A stretch of DNA of 64,000 bases from an uncultured Desulfosarcina sp. (GTDB lineage Bacteria > Desulfobacterota > Desulfobacteria > Desulfobacterales > Desulfosarcinaceae): the NCBI RefSeq assembly GCF_963668215.1, contig NZ_OY764190.1:1922001-1986000 (forward strand), in the 5' to 3' direction. The notes below the pieces were generated by a model. The model saw only the letters and a list, made by a program, of their open reading frames with translations, did not search any database and had not been told where the DNA came from. The position numbers and the translations under genes were made by a program. Of the stretch, positions 25,283 to 33,840 are shown in pieces. Within the stretch, counting starts at the first letter, position 1; the number at the start of each line of letters is the position of its first letter.

Positions 25283-26536
25283 GTGAGCCGAGAACGAAGC
25301 CAATACGTGATCGTGGGCGGCAGTGCCGCCGGCATGGCGGCCGCTCACGCAATCCGCGAAAAGGATTCCCGGGGAACGATCACGGTGTTCTCCGCTGAGG
25401 CCGACAAGCCCTATTTCCGGCCCCTGATTCCCTTCCTGGTTTCGGGCCGGAAACAGCCGGCCGAGATGGCCCTGGCCGGCTGCGGGCCGTACATCGGTGG
25501 GGATATCGAGATTCGAACCGGTGCACGCGTATCCAAACTGGACGCCGACGCCCGCTGCGTTGTCCTGGAAGACGGCTCCAGCCACGGCTATGAATCGGTG
25601 CTGCTGGCCACGGGCAGCCGGCCCTACATTCCTCCCGACATCGAAGGCACCGATGCCGAAGGGGTATTCGCCCTGCGCACCCTGGAGGACGCCCGGCGCA
25701 TGGCCGCACGGCTCGACCGCACCCGCCATGCCGTCATGCTCGGCGGCGGCCTGCTGAACCTCAAGGCCGCCTTCGCCCTGCTGGAACAGGGGGTGAAGGT
25801 GACCCTGGCGGTCTATTCTCCGGAAGTACTCAGCCAGTTGATGGAGCCCCAGGACGCCGCCCTGATCCGCCAGGCCCTGGACGATGCCGGTCTTTCTATC
25901 ATCACGGGTGTGGCTGCTACCGGGATTGTCGCCGACGCTTCCGGCGTGACCGGGGTTGCGCTGAACGACGGCCGCGAGCTGCCCTGTGAGATGGTCTGCA
26001 TCGGCAAAGGAGTGCGACCCAACGTGGAATTTCTGGACGGCAGCGGCATTCGGGTGGAAGAGGGGATCGTGGCCGACCGTTACACCGCCGCCAGCCTGCC
26101 GGGAACCTTTGCGGCCGGGGATGTCGCCGTTACCTACGAACCGGTTTCCGGCAAGCCCGTTATGACGGCCCTGTGGACCAACGCCGTGGAGATGGGCCGC
26201 TGCGCCGGCTTGAACATGGCCGGCCAACGGACCGCTTACGGCGGAACCTTCGGCATTTTAAACGCCACCCAGGTGGCGGACCGACCCTTTGTCTCCATGG
26301 GGGTGGTGCATACCGGCAACGGCACGTCGTATGAGGTCCATGGGAAAACCACGGCGACCACCTCGCGAAAACTGGTTTTCAACGAAGACGGAAATCGGTT
26401 GGTGGGGGCTGTGTTTGTCGGGGACATCACCCAGGCGGGCCTTTACCGGTACATCATCCGGGAAAAAATGGACGTCGCCCCGTTTAAGCGTCAGATCATC
26501 GACCACCGCCTGCATTACGGGCATCTGCTGCACTGA
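25283..26536 (+). CDS. FAD/NAD(P)-dependent oxidoreductase of the CO dehydrogenase operon
   Basis: From GTG 25283, with GGAGG six bases upstream, the product has 417 residues. It is a pyridine-nucleotide disulfide-type flavoprotein: FAD motif YVIVGGSAAGMAAAHAI at the start, ATGSRPYIPPDI, a second dinucleotide motif AVMLGGGLLNLKAAFAL near residue 155 for NAD(P)H, and TFAAGDVAVTYEP near 275. Similar proteins stand behind cooS-cooF in many anaerobes and are thought to link CO oxidation with NAD(P)+. It lacks the redox-active Cys pair of disulfide reductases. It is the last gene of the unit. Confidence 0.9.
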   Translation: MSRERSQYVIVGGSAAGMAAAHAIREKDSRGTITVFSAEADKPYFRPLIPFLVSGRKQPAEMALAGCGPYIGGDIEIRTGARVSKLDADARCVVLEDGSSHGYESVLLATGSRPYIPPDIEGTDAEGVFALRTLEDARRMAARLDRTRHAVMLGGGLLNLKAAFALLEQGVKVTLAVYSPEVLSQLMEPQDAALIRQALDDAGLSIITGVAATGIVADASGVTGVALNDGRELPCEMVCIGKGVRPNVEFLDGSGIRVEEGIVADRYTAASLPGTFAAGDVAVTYEPVSGKPVMTALWTNAVEMGRCAGLNMAGQRTAYGGTFGILNATQVADRPFVSMGVVHTGNGTSYEVHGKTTATTSRKLVFNEDGNRLVGAVFVGDITQAGLYRYIIREKMDVAPFKRQIIDHRLHYGHLLH

Positions 26537-26540
26537 CGAA

Positions 26541-26563
26541 TTGCCGGGCCTGGATACCGGCAA
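26541..26563 (+). terminator. Weak hairpin after the cooS unit
   Basis: TTGCCGG (26541-26547) pairs with CCGGCAA (26557-26563) just after the flavoprotein stop codon. There is no clear T-run, so termination may be weak or Rho-dependent. Confidence 0.4.
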
Positions 26564-26646
26564 ACTCGTTTCGAATCCTAAACTGCCAACAGATTGTCCA
26601 GAGGGCTGGTTGCAGAAAACCTGCGCAATTCAGCGCGAACATTCTA

Positions 26647-27099
26647 ATGGGGTTGCATATTTTGAAGATAAGAAAAGCAGAGTTAAGAGATCTGCCGTAT
26701 TTAGTGGACTTTACTTCGGAGGAAGCGCGCGAAGCAGAAAGTACCATAAAGCGTCCTGACACGTTGAGGTTAGGAATTGAGGCTGCGTTACACGATAATT
26801 CAATTGCTCTTTACTGGGTAATGTTCGATGAACAAGACCACCCTATAGGCAGTGTCTCGTCAGTAAAAGAGTGGAGTGACTGGAATGCTGGTTACTATTG
26901 GTGGATTCAGAGCATGTATTTGAAACCTGATTATCGTGGCAAGGGTTTAATGGCCCAGCTAATCAACGCAGTTAACTTAGAAATGATTGCACAAGGTGGA
27001 TTAGAGTTAAGACTTTATGTACATTCAGATAACACTATAGCAAAAAAAGCTTATGAAAAAGCAGGTTTTACCTATTCAAAATCAGTAAAATCCGGTTAA
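26647..27099 (+). CDS. GNAT-family acetyltransferase, 3' end displaced by an insertion sequence
   Basis: The present frame gives 150 residues with the GNAT core: IQSMYLKPDYRGKGLMAQLINAV (acetyl-CoA loop RGKGL) and LELRLYVHSDNTIAKKAYEKAGF. The last five residues (SVKSG) come from the insertion sequence that begins at 27083. Joining 27082 to 28395 restores an original frame of 155 residues ending in YEIMMFRKNH. The protein keeps its catalytic part and may still work. Codon use is AT-rich compared with the cooS genes upstream, a sign of transfer. The substrate is unknown, and no ribosome site is evident before ATG 26647. Confidence 0.85.
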   Translation: MGLHILKIRKAELRDLPYLVDFTSEEAREAESTIKRPDTLRLGIEAALHDNSIALYWVMFDEQDHPIGSVSSVKEWSDWNAGYYWWIQSMYLKPDYRGKGLMAQLINAVNLEMIAQGGLELRLYVHSDNTIAKKAYEKAGFTYSKSVKSG

Positions 27100-28385
27100 G
27101 GAATTGCATAAAAATAATTTAAAATCAGCAGGTTAAACGATATTTTTGCTTGACATTGGGTCGTCAATATGGGCGGCGTTTTGTATGCCCTATTATATCA
27201 AGAGGTTATACATGCCACGCACATTCGACCCTTTCCAAAAGCTCAATGCCCTGGAGTTTTTCTCTTTTTTTCAACCAGCGACTGAGGCAACATCACGGAT
27301 GCCAGCTCTTGATTCCAAAGGAAACCGACCATTGCAGATGACTTTTGAGGAACATCTGCGCGCGCTGGTTTACTTTCATCTTGAAGAACACCATTCTGCT
27401 CAACACCTGCTGCAAGTGCTTGAAGAAGATGATTTTGCCAAAAGTGCCATCGCACCAGAAAACGGAATCAAAAAGAGCAGCTTCTCAGAGGCCACCAACA
27501 GCCGGGGACTTGAACAGTTCATGTATGTCTATCAGAACTTACAAGCTCAGGCATCTTCGATTTTACCCAAGCAACATCCCGAACTCGGTGATCTGGTGGG
27601 GATCGACGGTTCCCTCATCGATGCAACCTTATCCATGCATTGGGCCGACTACCGTAAAAAATCCAAGAAGGCGAAGGTCCACGTCGGTTTTGATCTGAAC
27701 CGGGCGATTCCAAGAAAGCTTTATCTTACCGATGGTAACGGGGCTGAAAGACCTTTCGTCAGCTTGATCCTGTCTGACGGTCAAACCGGTGTGATGGACC
27801 GGGGTTATCAAAGCCATCAACGCTTTGACCAATGGCAGAATGATGGAAAGCTGTTTATGTGCCGGATTAAAGCCAGCACCAAGAAAACGATCATTAAACA
27901 AAACCCCATTGCCTCTGATAGTATCGTTTTTTTTGATGCCATCGTTGTTCTGGGCACCACGGAAGTCAATCAAACACAAACCCCACTTCGTTTGGTGGGT
28001 TACGAGGTGGATCGCGTTAAATACTGGATCGCTACGAATCGTTTTGATTTAACTGCCGAGCAAATCGCCACTGCCTATAAGCTCCGATGGGATATCGAAA
28101 ATTTTTTCGCTTGGTGGAAACGGCACCTTAAAGTGTATCATCTCATCGCCAGGAGCGAGCATGGCTTGATGGTGCAAATTCTGGCAGGTCTGATCACCTA
28201 TTTGTTGCTGGCAATCTATTGCCATCGCCAATTTAACGAGCGCGTTTCCATCAAGAGAGTCCGCCAACTGCGCATAAAAATCCGGAATGAATTACGCGCT
28301 GGTGTTTTTGGCAAACCCCCTGATTCAAATTTTAAAGAGCAAGAATTACATACCGTTAATGCAAGTACTTAGCCGGAAATTACTG
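27083..28385 (+). mobile_element. IS4-family insertion sequence, complete
   Basis: The 1303-bp element starts CAGTAAAATCCGGTTAAG and ends, read inward from the right, CAGTAATTTCCGGCTAAG, giving imperfect terminal inverted repeats of about 25-30 bp. It is flanked by a 9-bp direct repeat ATTCAAAAT (27074-27082 and 28386-28394), the target duplication. It carries one transposase gene that fills most of its length. Intact ends, intact transposase and a perfect duplication suggest a recent insertion. Family assignment rests on the transposase motif and the duplication length. Confidence 0.93.
27212..28372 (+). CDS. IS4-family DDE transposase
   Basis: From ATG 27212, with AGAGG upstream, the product has 386 residues. 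The DDE residues appear as LVGIDGSLID (first Asp), TGVMDRGYQS (second Asp) and the IS4 signature Y-x2-R-x3-E-x6-K in YKLRWDIENFFAWWK. Its stop codon lies 13 bases inside the right end of the element. The gene appears complete, so the element may be able to move. Confidence 0.93.
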   Translation: MPRTFDPFQKLNALEFFSFFQPATEATSRMPALDSKGNRPLQMTFEEHLRALVYFHLEEHHSAQHLLQVLEEDDFAKSAIAPENGIKKSSFSEATNSRGLEQFMYVYQNLQAQASSILPKQHPELGDLVGIDGSLIDATLSMHWADYRKKSKKAKVHVGFDLNRAIPRKLYLTDGNGAERPFVSLILSDGQTGVMDRGYQSHQRFDQWQNDGKLFMCRIKASTKKTIIKQNPIASDSIVFFDAIVVLGTTEVNQTQTPLRLVGYEVDRVKYWIATNRFDLTAEQIATAYKLRWDIENFFAWWKRHLKVYHLIARSEHGLMVQILAGLITYLLLAIYCHRQFNERVSIKRVRQLRIKIRNELRAGVFGKPPDSNFKEQELHTVNAST

Positions 28386-28426
28386 ATTCAAAATACGAGA
28401 TTATGATGTTCCGCAAAAACCACTAA
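28386..28426 (+). pseudogene. Cut-off 3' end of the GNAT gene
   Basis: After the right copy of the target duplication the frame continues TAC GAG ATT ATG ATG TTC and so on to TAA 28424-28426. Joined to the left part at 27082 it reads without a break as the natural C terminus of the acetyltransferase. The next gene starts only 14 bases further on, so the GNAT and MttB-like genes were neighbours in one operon before the insertion. Confidence 0.9.
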
Positions 28427-28440
28427 CAAACAATTCAGCA

Positions 28441-29886
28441 ATGAATATAAAAGCAAAAGAGGCATTTCATAAAGGAATTACCCTGGAAAAGGAGGTGCAA
28501 TTCGCCAAGGCCAAAGTGATTTATGAGGATCTCTTCAGCCATGTCTCCGACCAAACGATTCTGGAAAAAGTTCGAGGTCGGCTGGAAGACATCGACGACC
28601 TGATCGCAGAGAAAACGATTTACCAGCGCATTGACGAAAACGCAAAACGGGTGCTTGCGGAAATCGGTGTAAATATCGCCGAGAATCAAGTTCTTATGGA
28701 TCTCCTTATGGAAGCGGATGCCGTGGACTTCGACAACGAAACGGCGCTGTTCATCCCCCTGAAGCAGGATTATATCAATCGCTGCCTGGAGCAAGTTCCC
28801 CGTGAAATGCCTGGAGACCCGGGAATGAACACGTTTGGCACCGGTGCGACATCACCCTTTCTTAAACGGGCTGGCGACGATGAACTACTTCCGGCCAATC
28901 GTGAGGAGTACGAAACCATCATCCGCACGGTGCGTGAACAACAGGATGTTGTAGGAATTTTCAGTCTGCCGGTGGCCTGCGACAAGAGCACCTCTCTCTT
29001 CGAGATCTCCCAATTGATGGAGAAAAGCTATCAGGGGCTCAAGATGATACCAACCAATACAATGAGCGATGACGAAGTGGTGTTTCTGAAAGGAAAGGAG
29101 CACTGGGTCGATGGCACCAGCCTGATGACCTCCATGTCGCCGATGAACAACATGGTTGGCTCCTTTTTGCGCAGCGCCCGCACGGGCAACAACCTTTTGC
29201 TGGTAGACCAGAGCCTTGCCGGAATTTCCGGCCCCGGCAGCCCTGAATCGTTCCTGACGTTTGTGCATGCCCAGGTTCTTTTCATGATTGTTGTCGCGCA
29301 GACCGTCAATCCGGGTATATCGTGCATACACTGCGGCATCCCCAGCATTGTCGATTCAGGCGGCAATCTTTCCTACAGTTCTCCCCACCAGACGTTCATC
29401 AACGCGGCCCTGGCGCGGGTCAACACCTGGATTACCGGTTTGCCTTCATCTCAGACCGGAGGCAGTACCAGCCTGTCTGATGTAACGGAACAGGCGCTGA
29501 CCGATTCGGAATTAAGCCGGAACGCGATGCTTAAATATGGAATGCATATCCTGCGGCATGCCATGGGGGCGTTGGGCAGCCTCAACTTTTTCAGCCTGGA
29601 AAAATTTATGGAAGACTGCGAGCGAGAAAGGCGTTCGAGGATTATTTTTGACTCGCTTCCAAAGGATATCGGAATGATACCAATGTTCTTCCCCGCTGAC
29701 GACCAGGCTCTTGCCGGAATCCGGGAAATTGCCGAAAAGGGCAACCCGAAAAATGCCGACCACACCCTGAAGAACGTGGATTCGTTTCGCCTGTGGGAGG
29801 AAAGTATCAACCAGGCTGCCAGAAAGAAACTTTATTATCCGCAACTCAATGATATTGTCATCGATTCGATCACAGACAATGCATAG
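28441..29886 (+). CDS. MttB-superfamily methyltransferase (non-pyrrolysine type)
   Basis: The 481-residue protein has the trimethylamine methyltransferase family plan: IYQRIDENAKRVLAEIGVNI near the start, GTGATSPFLKR, a barrel with PTNTMSDDEV, GSPESFLTFVHAQVLFM and VDSGGNLSYSSPH. The frame is free of internal TAG up to its end, so it belongs to the non-pyrrolysine members, which demethylate betaines such as glycine betaine and proline betaine and pass the methyl to a corrinoid protein. No corrinoid protein gene is in the window. A binding-protein gene follows directly and could supply the substrate. No strong ribosome site is seen. Confidence 0.88.
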   Translation: MNIKAKEAFHKGITLEKEVQFAKAKVIYEDLFSHVSDQTILEKVRGRLEDIDDLIAEKTIYQRIDENAKRVLAEIGVNIAENQVLMDLLMEADAVDFDNETALFIPLKQDYINRCLEQVPREMPGDPGMNTFGTGATSPFLKRAGDDELLPANREEYETIIRTVREQQDVVGIFSLPVACDKSTSLFEISQLMEKSYQGLKMIPTNTMSDDEVVFLKGKEHWVDGTSLMTSMSPMNNMVGSFLRSARTGNNLLLVDQSLAGISGPGSPESFLTFVHAQVLFMIVVAQTVNPGISCIHCGIPSIVDSGGNLSYSSPHQTFINAALARVNTWITGLPSSQTGGSTSLSDVTEQALTDSELSRNAMLKYGMHILRHAMGALGSLNFFSLEKFMEDCERERRSRIIFDSLPKDIGMIPMFFPADDQALAGIREIAEKGNPKNADHTLKNVDSFRLWEESINQAARKKLYYPQLNDIVIDSITDNA

Positions 29887-29893
29887 TTTTATC

Positions 29894-30652
29894 ATGAAAA
29901 GGAAAACGATAATAACTGCCATTGTATGGTGTCTTTCATTCTTGATCTTCAGCCTCTCCATGCTGCACGTAGCCGAGGCACAGACCAGCCCCAAACCGAT
30001 TGTCATTGCCTCTTCGTGGAGGCTTGATACCCTTACCGGAAAATGGCTCCATATGACGTACACAGAAGCCTTTCGACGGTTGAACCTACCATTTGAATAC
30101 AAAGCGTATCCATCAAAACGAGTTACCTTAATGTTGAATGAAGGACGGGTTGATGGTGATGCCGCAAGAGTCTATTCTTTTGGCGAGCACTATCCCAACG
30201 TGATCAGAGTAGAAGAACCGGTTGGCTGGGCCAGCTTTGTCGCCTACGCCAACGACCCGACAATCCGTCTCGATGGATGGAAGAGTCTCAAAGGCACAGC
30301 ATATCGTGTCGCCTATGCACGAGGCGCGCACATTTGTGAAGTCCGTCTGCCGGAGGTTGTCAATCCGGAAAATCTCTTTACCGTGACGCGATGGCTGCAA
30401 GGGTTGAAAATGCTTCAGGCCGGTCGCATCGATATTTTTATTGCGGCTGAAAATGACATCCTTTTGATGTTGGAATCAGATGAATACAAGGATTTTGACA
30501 TCCGGAAGGTCGGTGTGATGGAACAGGTCTTCGCGCATCCCTATTTTCTCAAGAAACACCGCAATCTGGCTCAAAAATTCGAAGCGATACTGAAAGCCAT
30601 GGCTGAAGAAGGTTTAATTAAGGCGTATCGAGCGAAAGCGTTTGGCGAGTAG
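29894..30652 (+). CDS. Periplasmic substrate-binding protein, amino-acid type (SBP_bac_3)
   Basis: From ATG 29894 the product has 252 residues with a signal peptide (KRKTIITAIVWCLSFLIFSL, then AEA before QTS). The body follows the family 3 binding-protein layout: IVIASSWRLDTLTGKWLHMTYTEAFRRL, LMLNEGRVDGDAARVYSFG, and the C-terminal FAHPYFLKKHRNLAQKFEAIL. ATG 29879, overlapping the MttB stop, is an alternative start. No permease or ATPase gene accompanies it. It could instead be a stand-alone sensor or orphan binding protein. The ligand is unknown. Confidence 0.82.
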   Translation: MKRKTIITAIVWCLSFLIFSLSMLHVAEAQTSPKPIVIASSWRLDTLTGKWLHMTYTEAFRRLNLPFEYKAYPSKRVTLMLNEGRVDGDAARVYSFGEHYPNVIRVEEPVGWASFVAYANDPTIRLDGWKSLKGTAYRVAYARGAHICEVRLPEVVNPENLFTVTRWLQGLKMLQAGRIDIFIAAENDILLMLESDEYKDFDIRKVGVMEQVFAHPYFLKKHRNLAQKFEAILKAMAEEGLIKAYRAKAFGE

Positions 30653-30653
30653 C

Positions 30654-32141
30654 TCAACCCACCGGCAGCAGTACAGTAAACGTCGTACCCTTGTCCGTTT
30701 CGCTCTCGACGCTGATGCGGCCGTTTAAGGCCTCGACCAGCCCTTTGACGATGGGCAGTCCCAGGCCGGTTCCGGTGATAAACCGGGTCTTGTCGTTCTT
30801 CACCCGAAAAAACCGGTCGAAAATCTTGTCCAGGTAGCGCTCCTCGATGCCGAAGCCGTTGTCCGTCACCCGGACGCGCAGGTGAATGCCCGTGGTATCG
30901 ATCTGCACTGTAACGGTGCCTCCGTCCTGGGTATAGTTGATGGCGTTGGTGATCAGGTTGCCGAATATACTTTCCAGGGCCAGGGGATCGGCCTTGATAG
31001 TAGGCAGCGGTTCGGCCGGCGATTCCAGCGAGAGTGCCTGGTTCTTGTTTTTTGCGCGGGTCCCCAGAAAGTCGACGATGTTGCCCAGCAGATCTTCCAG
31101 TTGAACCGGTTTGGGTTCCTGTTGGGCGGACCCCGATTCGATGCGCGACAGGTCCAGCAGGTCGCCGATGGTGGAGATCAGACCCTGGGTCTTTTCCTTG
31201 GCCCGGGAAAGCAGGTGCTCTTCGGACTCGCTGAGCTGTCCCATCAGATCGTTGATCACCAGGGCCAACTGCTCGTGGATGGTGGAAAGCGGGCTGCGAA
31301 GTTCGTGGGAGACCTTGGCCACGAATTCGGACTTGAGCCGGTCCAGCACCTTCATGTTGGTGATGTCGACTACGGTGACCACCGCCCCCAGGCATTGTGT
31401 GCGTTCGCCCAACACCGGTCTGCCGCGGGCCATGAGAAACCGGTCGTCCCCCACGGAAAATTCCACCGAAGGAATGTCGTCGAAGTCCACGTGACAGCCG
31501 CTGGAAATTTCCCCGATCAGCCGGCACAGCTCCTTGTCGGGAATGTAGGCGGAAATCTCCTCTCCGGTTGCAAGATCGGTTGCGAGATTCAACTGCCGGC
31601 GAAACGTCGGGTTCATCAGCACCACCCGTGCTTCGGCGTCGGTCACCACAATGCCGGTGGGAAGCGAATCGATGATGGTTCGGATTCGGCTTTGCTCCAT
31701 TCCCAGGTCTGCCAGGGTCTGGCGCCGTTGGCGTTCCAGCTTCTGCGCCTCTTGTTTGAGCTGTATTTTTTCCCGGGCCCGATTGACAACGATTCTCAAC
31801 TGATCCGGCTCGAACGGTTTGGGGATGAAATCGTAGGCCCCCCGCTTCATGGCCTCGATGGCGGTTTCGATGGTGGCAAAGCCGGTGATGACAATCACCA
31901 GGATATCCCGCTCCATGTCCTGAATTTTTTTGAGCACCTCCATTCCATCAATGCCGGGCATCTTCAGGTCCAGCAGGACGATGGCCACATCGTTTTTCGC
32001 AATTCGATCCAGTCCCTCTTCACCGTTTTTCGCCGTCAGCACATGGCAGTCCATGCGGCTGATGATGCGTTCCGATCCGTCCCGGATGCCCTTTTCGTCA
32101 TCTACCACCAAAACGGTTAAGGGGTCAGGCGTGCTCTGCAT
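30654..32141 (-). CDS. Response regulator-PAS-histidine kinase hybrid
   Basis: From ATG 32141 (AAGGAG six bases upstream, inside the preceding gene) the product has 495 residues. Order: receiver domain (VLVVDDEKGIR, phospho-acceptor D58 in VLLDLKMPG, Lys in DFIPKPF), a coiled linker, a PAS domain (IIDSLPTGIVVTDAEARVVLMN), the HisKA box FVAKVSHELRSPLSTIHEQL near 285, and a HATPase_c domain (NLITNAINY, DNGFGIEERYLDKIF, GTGLGLPIVKGLVE). The receiver at the front suggests it takes phosphate from the upstream kinase and then controls its own kinase module. No DNA-binding output is seen. Confidence 0.9.
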   Translation of the reverse strand: MQSTPDPLTVLVVDDEKGIRDGSERIISRMDCHVLTAKNGEEGLDRIAKNDVAIVLLDLKMPGIDGMEVLKKIQDMERDILVIVITGFATIETAIEAMKRGAYDFIPKPFEPDQLRIVVNRAREKIQLKQEAQKLERQRRQTLADLGMEQSRIRTIIDSLPTGIVVTDAEARVVLMNPTFRRQLNLATDLATGEEISAYIPDKELCRLIGEISSGCHVDFDDIPSVEFSVGDDRFLMARGRPVLGERTQCLGAVVTVVDITNMKVLDRLKSEFVAKVSHELRSPLSTIHEQLALVINDLMGQLSESEEHLLSRAKEKTQGLISTIGDLLDLSRIESGSAQQEPKPVQLEDLLGNIVDFLGTRAKNKNQALSLESPAEPLPTIKADPLALESIFGNLITNAINYTQDGGTVTVQIDTTGIHLRVRVTDNGFGIEERYLDKIFDRFFRVKNDKTRFITGTGLGLPIVKGLVEALNGRISVESETDKGTTFTVLLPVG

Positions 32142-33621
32142 GTTCAACTCCTTTTTCAGTTTCATTGACGATGGGAATCTCGATGGTAAATGTGCTGCCG
32201 CGGCCGGGAACACTTCGGGCGACGATGGTGCCGCCATGGTTTTCGATGATGCCATACACGACGCTCAGGCCCAGCCCGGTTCCCTTGCCCTCTTCCTTGG
32301 TGGTATAAAACGGCTCGAAGATATGCTCCAGGTTTTCTTCCGGAATCCCCGGACCGGTGTCGGAAATCTCGATGGTCACCCGATCTTTGGCGGCGGACTC
32401 CCGGGTGACAATGGTAATGGTGCCGCTGCCTTCCATGGCCTGGGCGGCATTGATAATGATATTCATGAACACGTGACCCAGCTGCTGAGCGTCGGCCATT
32501 ACCATGGGAATGAAGGGCGCCATCTTTTTCCGGATGGTGATGTTATGGAAAAGCGTCTGATTCTTGATGAGGTAAAGGGTGCGGTCAATGGCCATGTTGA
32601 TGTTCTGCGGCTTCATGAACTGACGGGTCTGCCGGGCGAACTCGAGCAACTCCTTGACGGTGTCCCGGCACCGCTGGGCGTCCTTGAGAATCCGGTATAG
32701 GTCCTCCCGGGCATTGTCCTCGAGGTCGTAATCCTCCAGCATGAGTTGGGAATAGAGAATGATCCCGCCCAAAGGGTTGTTCAGCTGGTGGGCAACCCCG
32801 GCCGACAATTTACCCAGGGATGCCATTTTTTCGGATTGAATGAGCTGAAGCTGGGTTTTTTCCAGTTTATTCTGGATGTGAATCCGCTCGCGAAGATCGT
32901 GGAAAAAACCGATGGAGCCGCACTCATTTCCATCTTCATCGTAAATGATCGACGCGTATAGGCTGATGGGAATTCGCTGCCCCTCTTTACCGACGGCATT
33001 GATATGGTATTTTTTCAGCTTGCCCGCGCCGCCATGATCTTCGCTGCGAAGATGCCGCATGACCTCCCTGGCGCCGTCGCCTTCGTAGATCGCGGTGATG
33101 TTGAGGTGATCCAGCGCCGCCTGTACGGTATGGCCGGTGACCTTGGCGGCCTCGTCGTTGAAAATGATGATCTTTCCCTTTTTATCGGAGGCGATCACAG
33201 GGTCGCAGGCGCTTTGGAGCAGATTGTACAAAAAGCTGTTGGCCCGCCGCAGTTCTTCTTCGAGGCCCTCCAAAGCGGGCAGCTCGAAATTGAAGATCGT
33301 AAACACGTCCTGCCCATCGTCATCCTTGAAGGGATAGGCATACAGGCAGGCTCTTTTCTGTTTGCTCAACGTCCCGGTTGAAAGGTCGCGAAGAGAGGGT
33401 TTGCCCGAGGCCAGAACCTTTTTGGCCGGGCAGTTTTCGCAGGGTTCGGGGCGATGGTAGAACAACTTGTGGCATTGCTTGCCCGAAGAGGATCTGGCAC
33501 CGACGAGTTCATCTACGCCGGCGGAAGCCAATATACGGAAATCCTTTGAGATAACGACGATTTTACGATTGAATGTATCCAGGGCCTTGAGCAGCAGGTT
33601 CCGCTCTTTATCCGTGCGCAT
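32125..33621 (-). CDS. PAS-domain sensor histidine kinase with Cys-rich N terminus
   Basis: The 498-residue soluble kinase has an N-terminal PAS-like domain with C50-H51 and C61-x2-C64 (GKQCHKLFYHRPEPCENCP), a pattern seen in many Desulfobacterota sensors and likely to bind a metal or sense redox state. A PAS domain follows (SACDPVIASDKKGKIIIFND), then the HisKA box with H278 in GVAHQLNNPLGGI and HATPase_c (NIIINAAQAM, DTGPGIPEENLEHIFEPFYTTK, GTGLGLSVVYGII). It has no membrane segment. Its end overlaps the downstream hybrid gene by 17 bases, so the two are translated together. Confidence 0.92.
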   Translation of the reverse strand: MRTDKERNLLLKALDTFNRKIVVISKDFRILASAGVDELVGARSSSGKQCHKLFYHRPEPCENCPAKKVLASGKPSLRDLSTGTLSKQKRACLYAYPFKDDDGQDVFTIFNFELPALEGLEEELRRANSFLYNLLQSACDPVIASDKKGKIIIFNDEAAKVTGHTVQAALDHLNITAIYEGDGAREVMRHLRSEDHGGAGKLKKYHINAVGKEGQRIPISLYASIIYDEDGNECGSIGFFHDLRERIHIQNKLEKTQLQLIQSEKMASLGKLSAGVAHQLNNPLGGIILYSQLMLEDYDLEDNAREDLYRILKDAQRCRDTVKELLEFARQTRQFMKPQNINMAIDRTLYLIKNQTLFHNITIRKKMAPFIPMVMADAQQLGHVFMNIIINAAQAMEGSGTITIVTRESAAKDRVTIEISDTGPGIPEENLEHIFEPFYTTKEEGKGTGLGLSVVYGIIENHGGTIVARSVPGRGSTFTIEIPIVNETEKGVEHAEHA

Positions 33622-33723
33622 CAGACCTCCCGGGGTTGAGGTTGCTGAAACACTCGTGGTCGAAGGATTAAAAGACAGATTGGTGATGTTGTCAACAGCT
33701 ATGCGGTGAAAAGGGGAGGTAGA

Positions 33724-33784
33724 AGGAAAAAAGAGAACCGGCCAGAATCATGCTGGCAATCGGCAAGACTCTGCGCCGGTTCTC
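33724..33784 (-). terminator. Terminator after the gdhA remnant
   Basis: On the minus strand GAGAACCGGC (complement of 33775-33784) pairs with GCCGGTTCTC (complement of 33733-33742), with an inner small hairpin in the loop, followed by TTTTTTCC (complement of 33725-33732). It ends the long kor operon about 57 bases after the gdhA stop. Confidence 0.8.
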
Positions 33785-33840
33785 GCGGGAGGAGGAGGTG
33801 CCAGGATGGCTTTTCCCGCATTCAAAGGCTTAATTGTCTC

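Noticed and set aside
28441..29886. Pyrrolysine-containing trimethylamine methyltransferase
   Set aside because: The frame has no internal TAG and reaches full family length, so it is the non-pyrrolysine type.
26537..30652. A complete genomic island with attachment sites
   Set aside because: No integrase, no tRNA end and no matching direct repeats beyond the 9-bp duplication of the insertion sequence were found.
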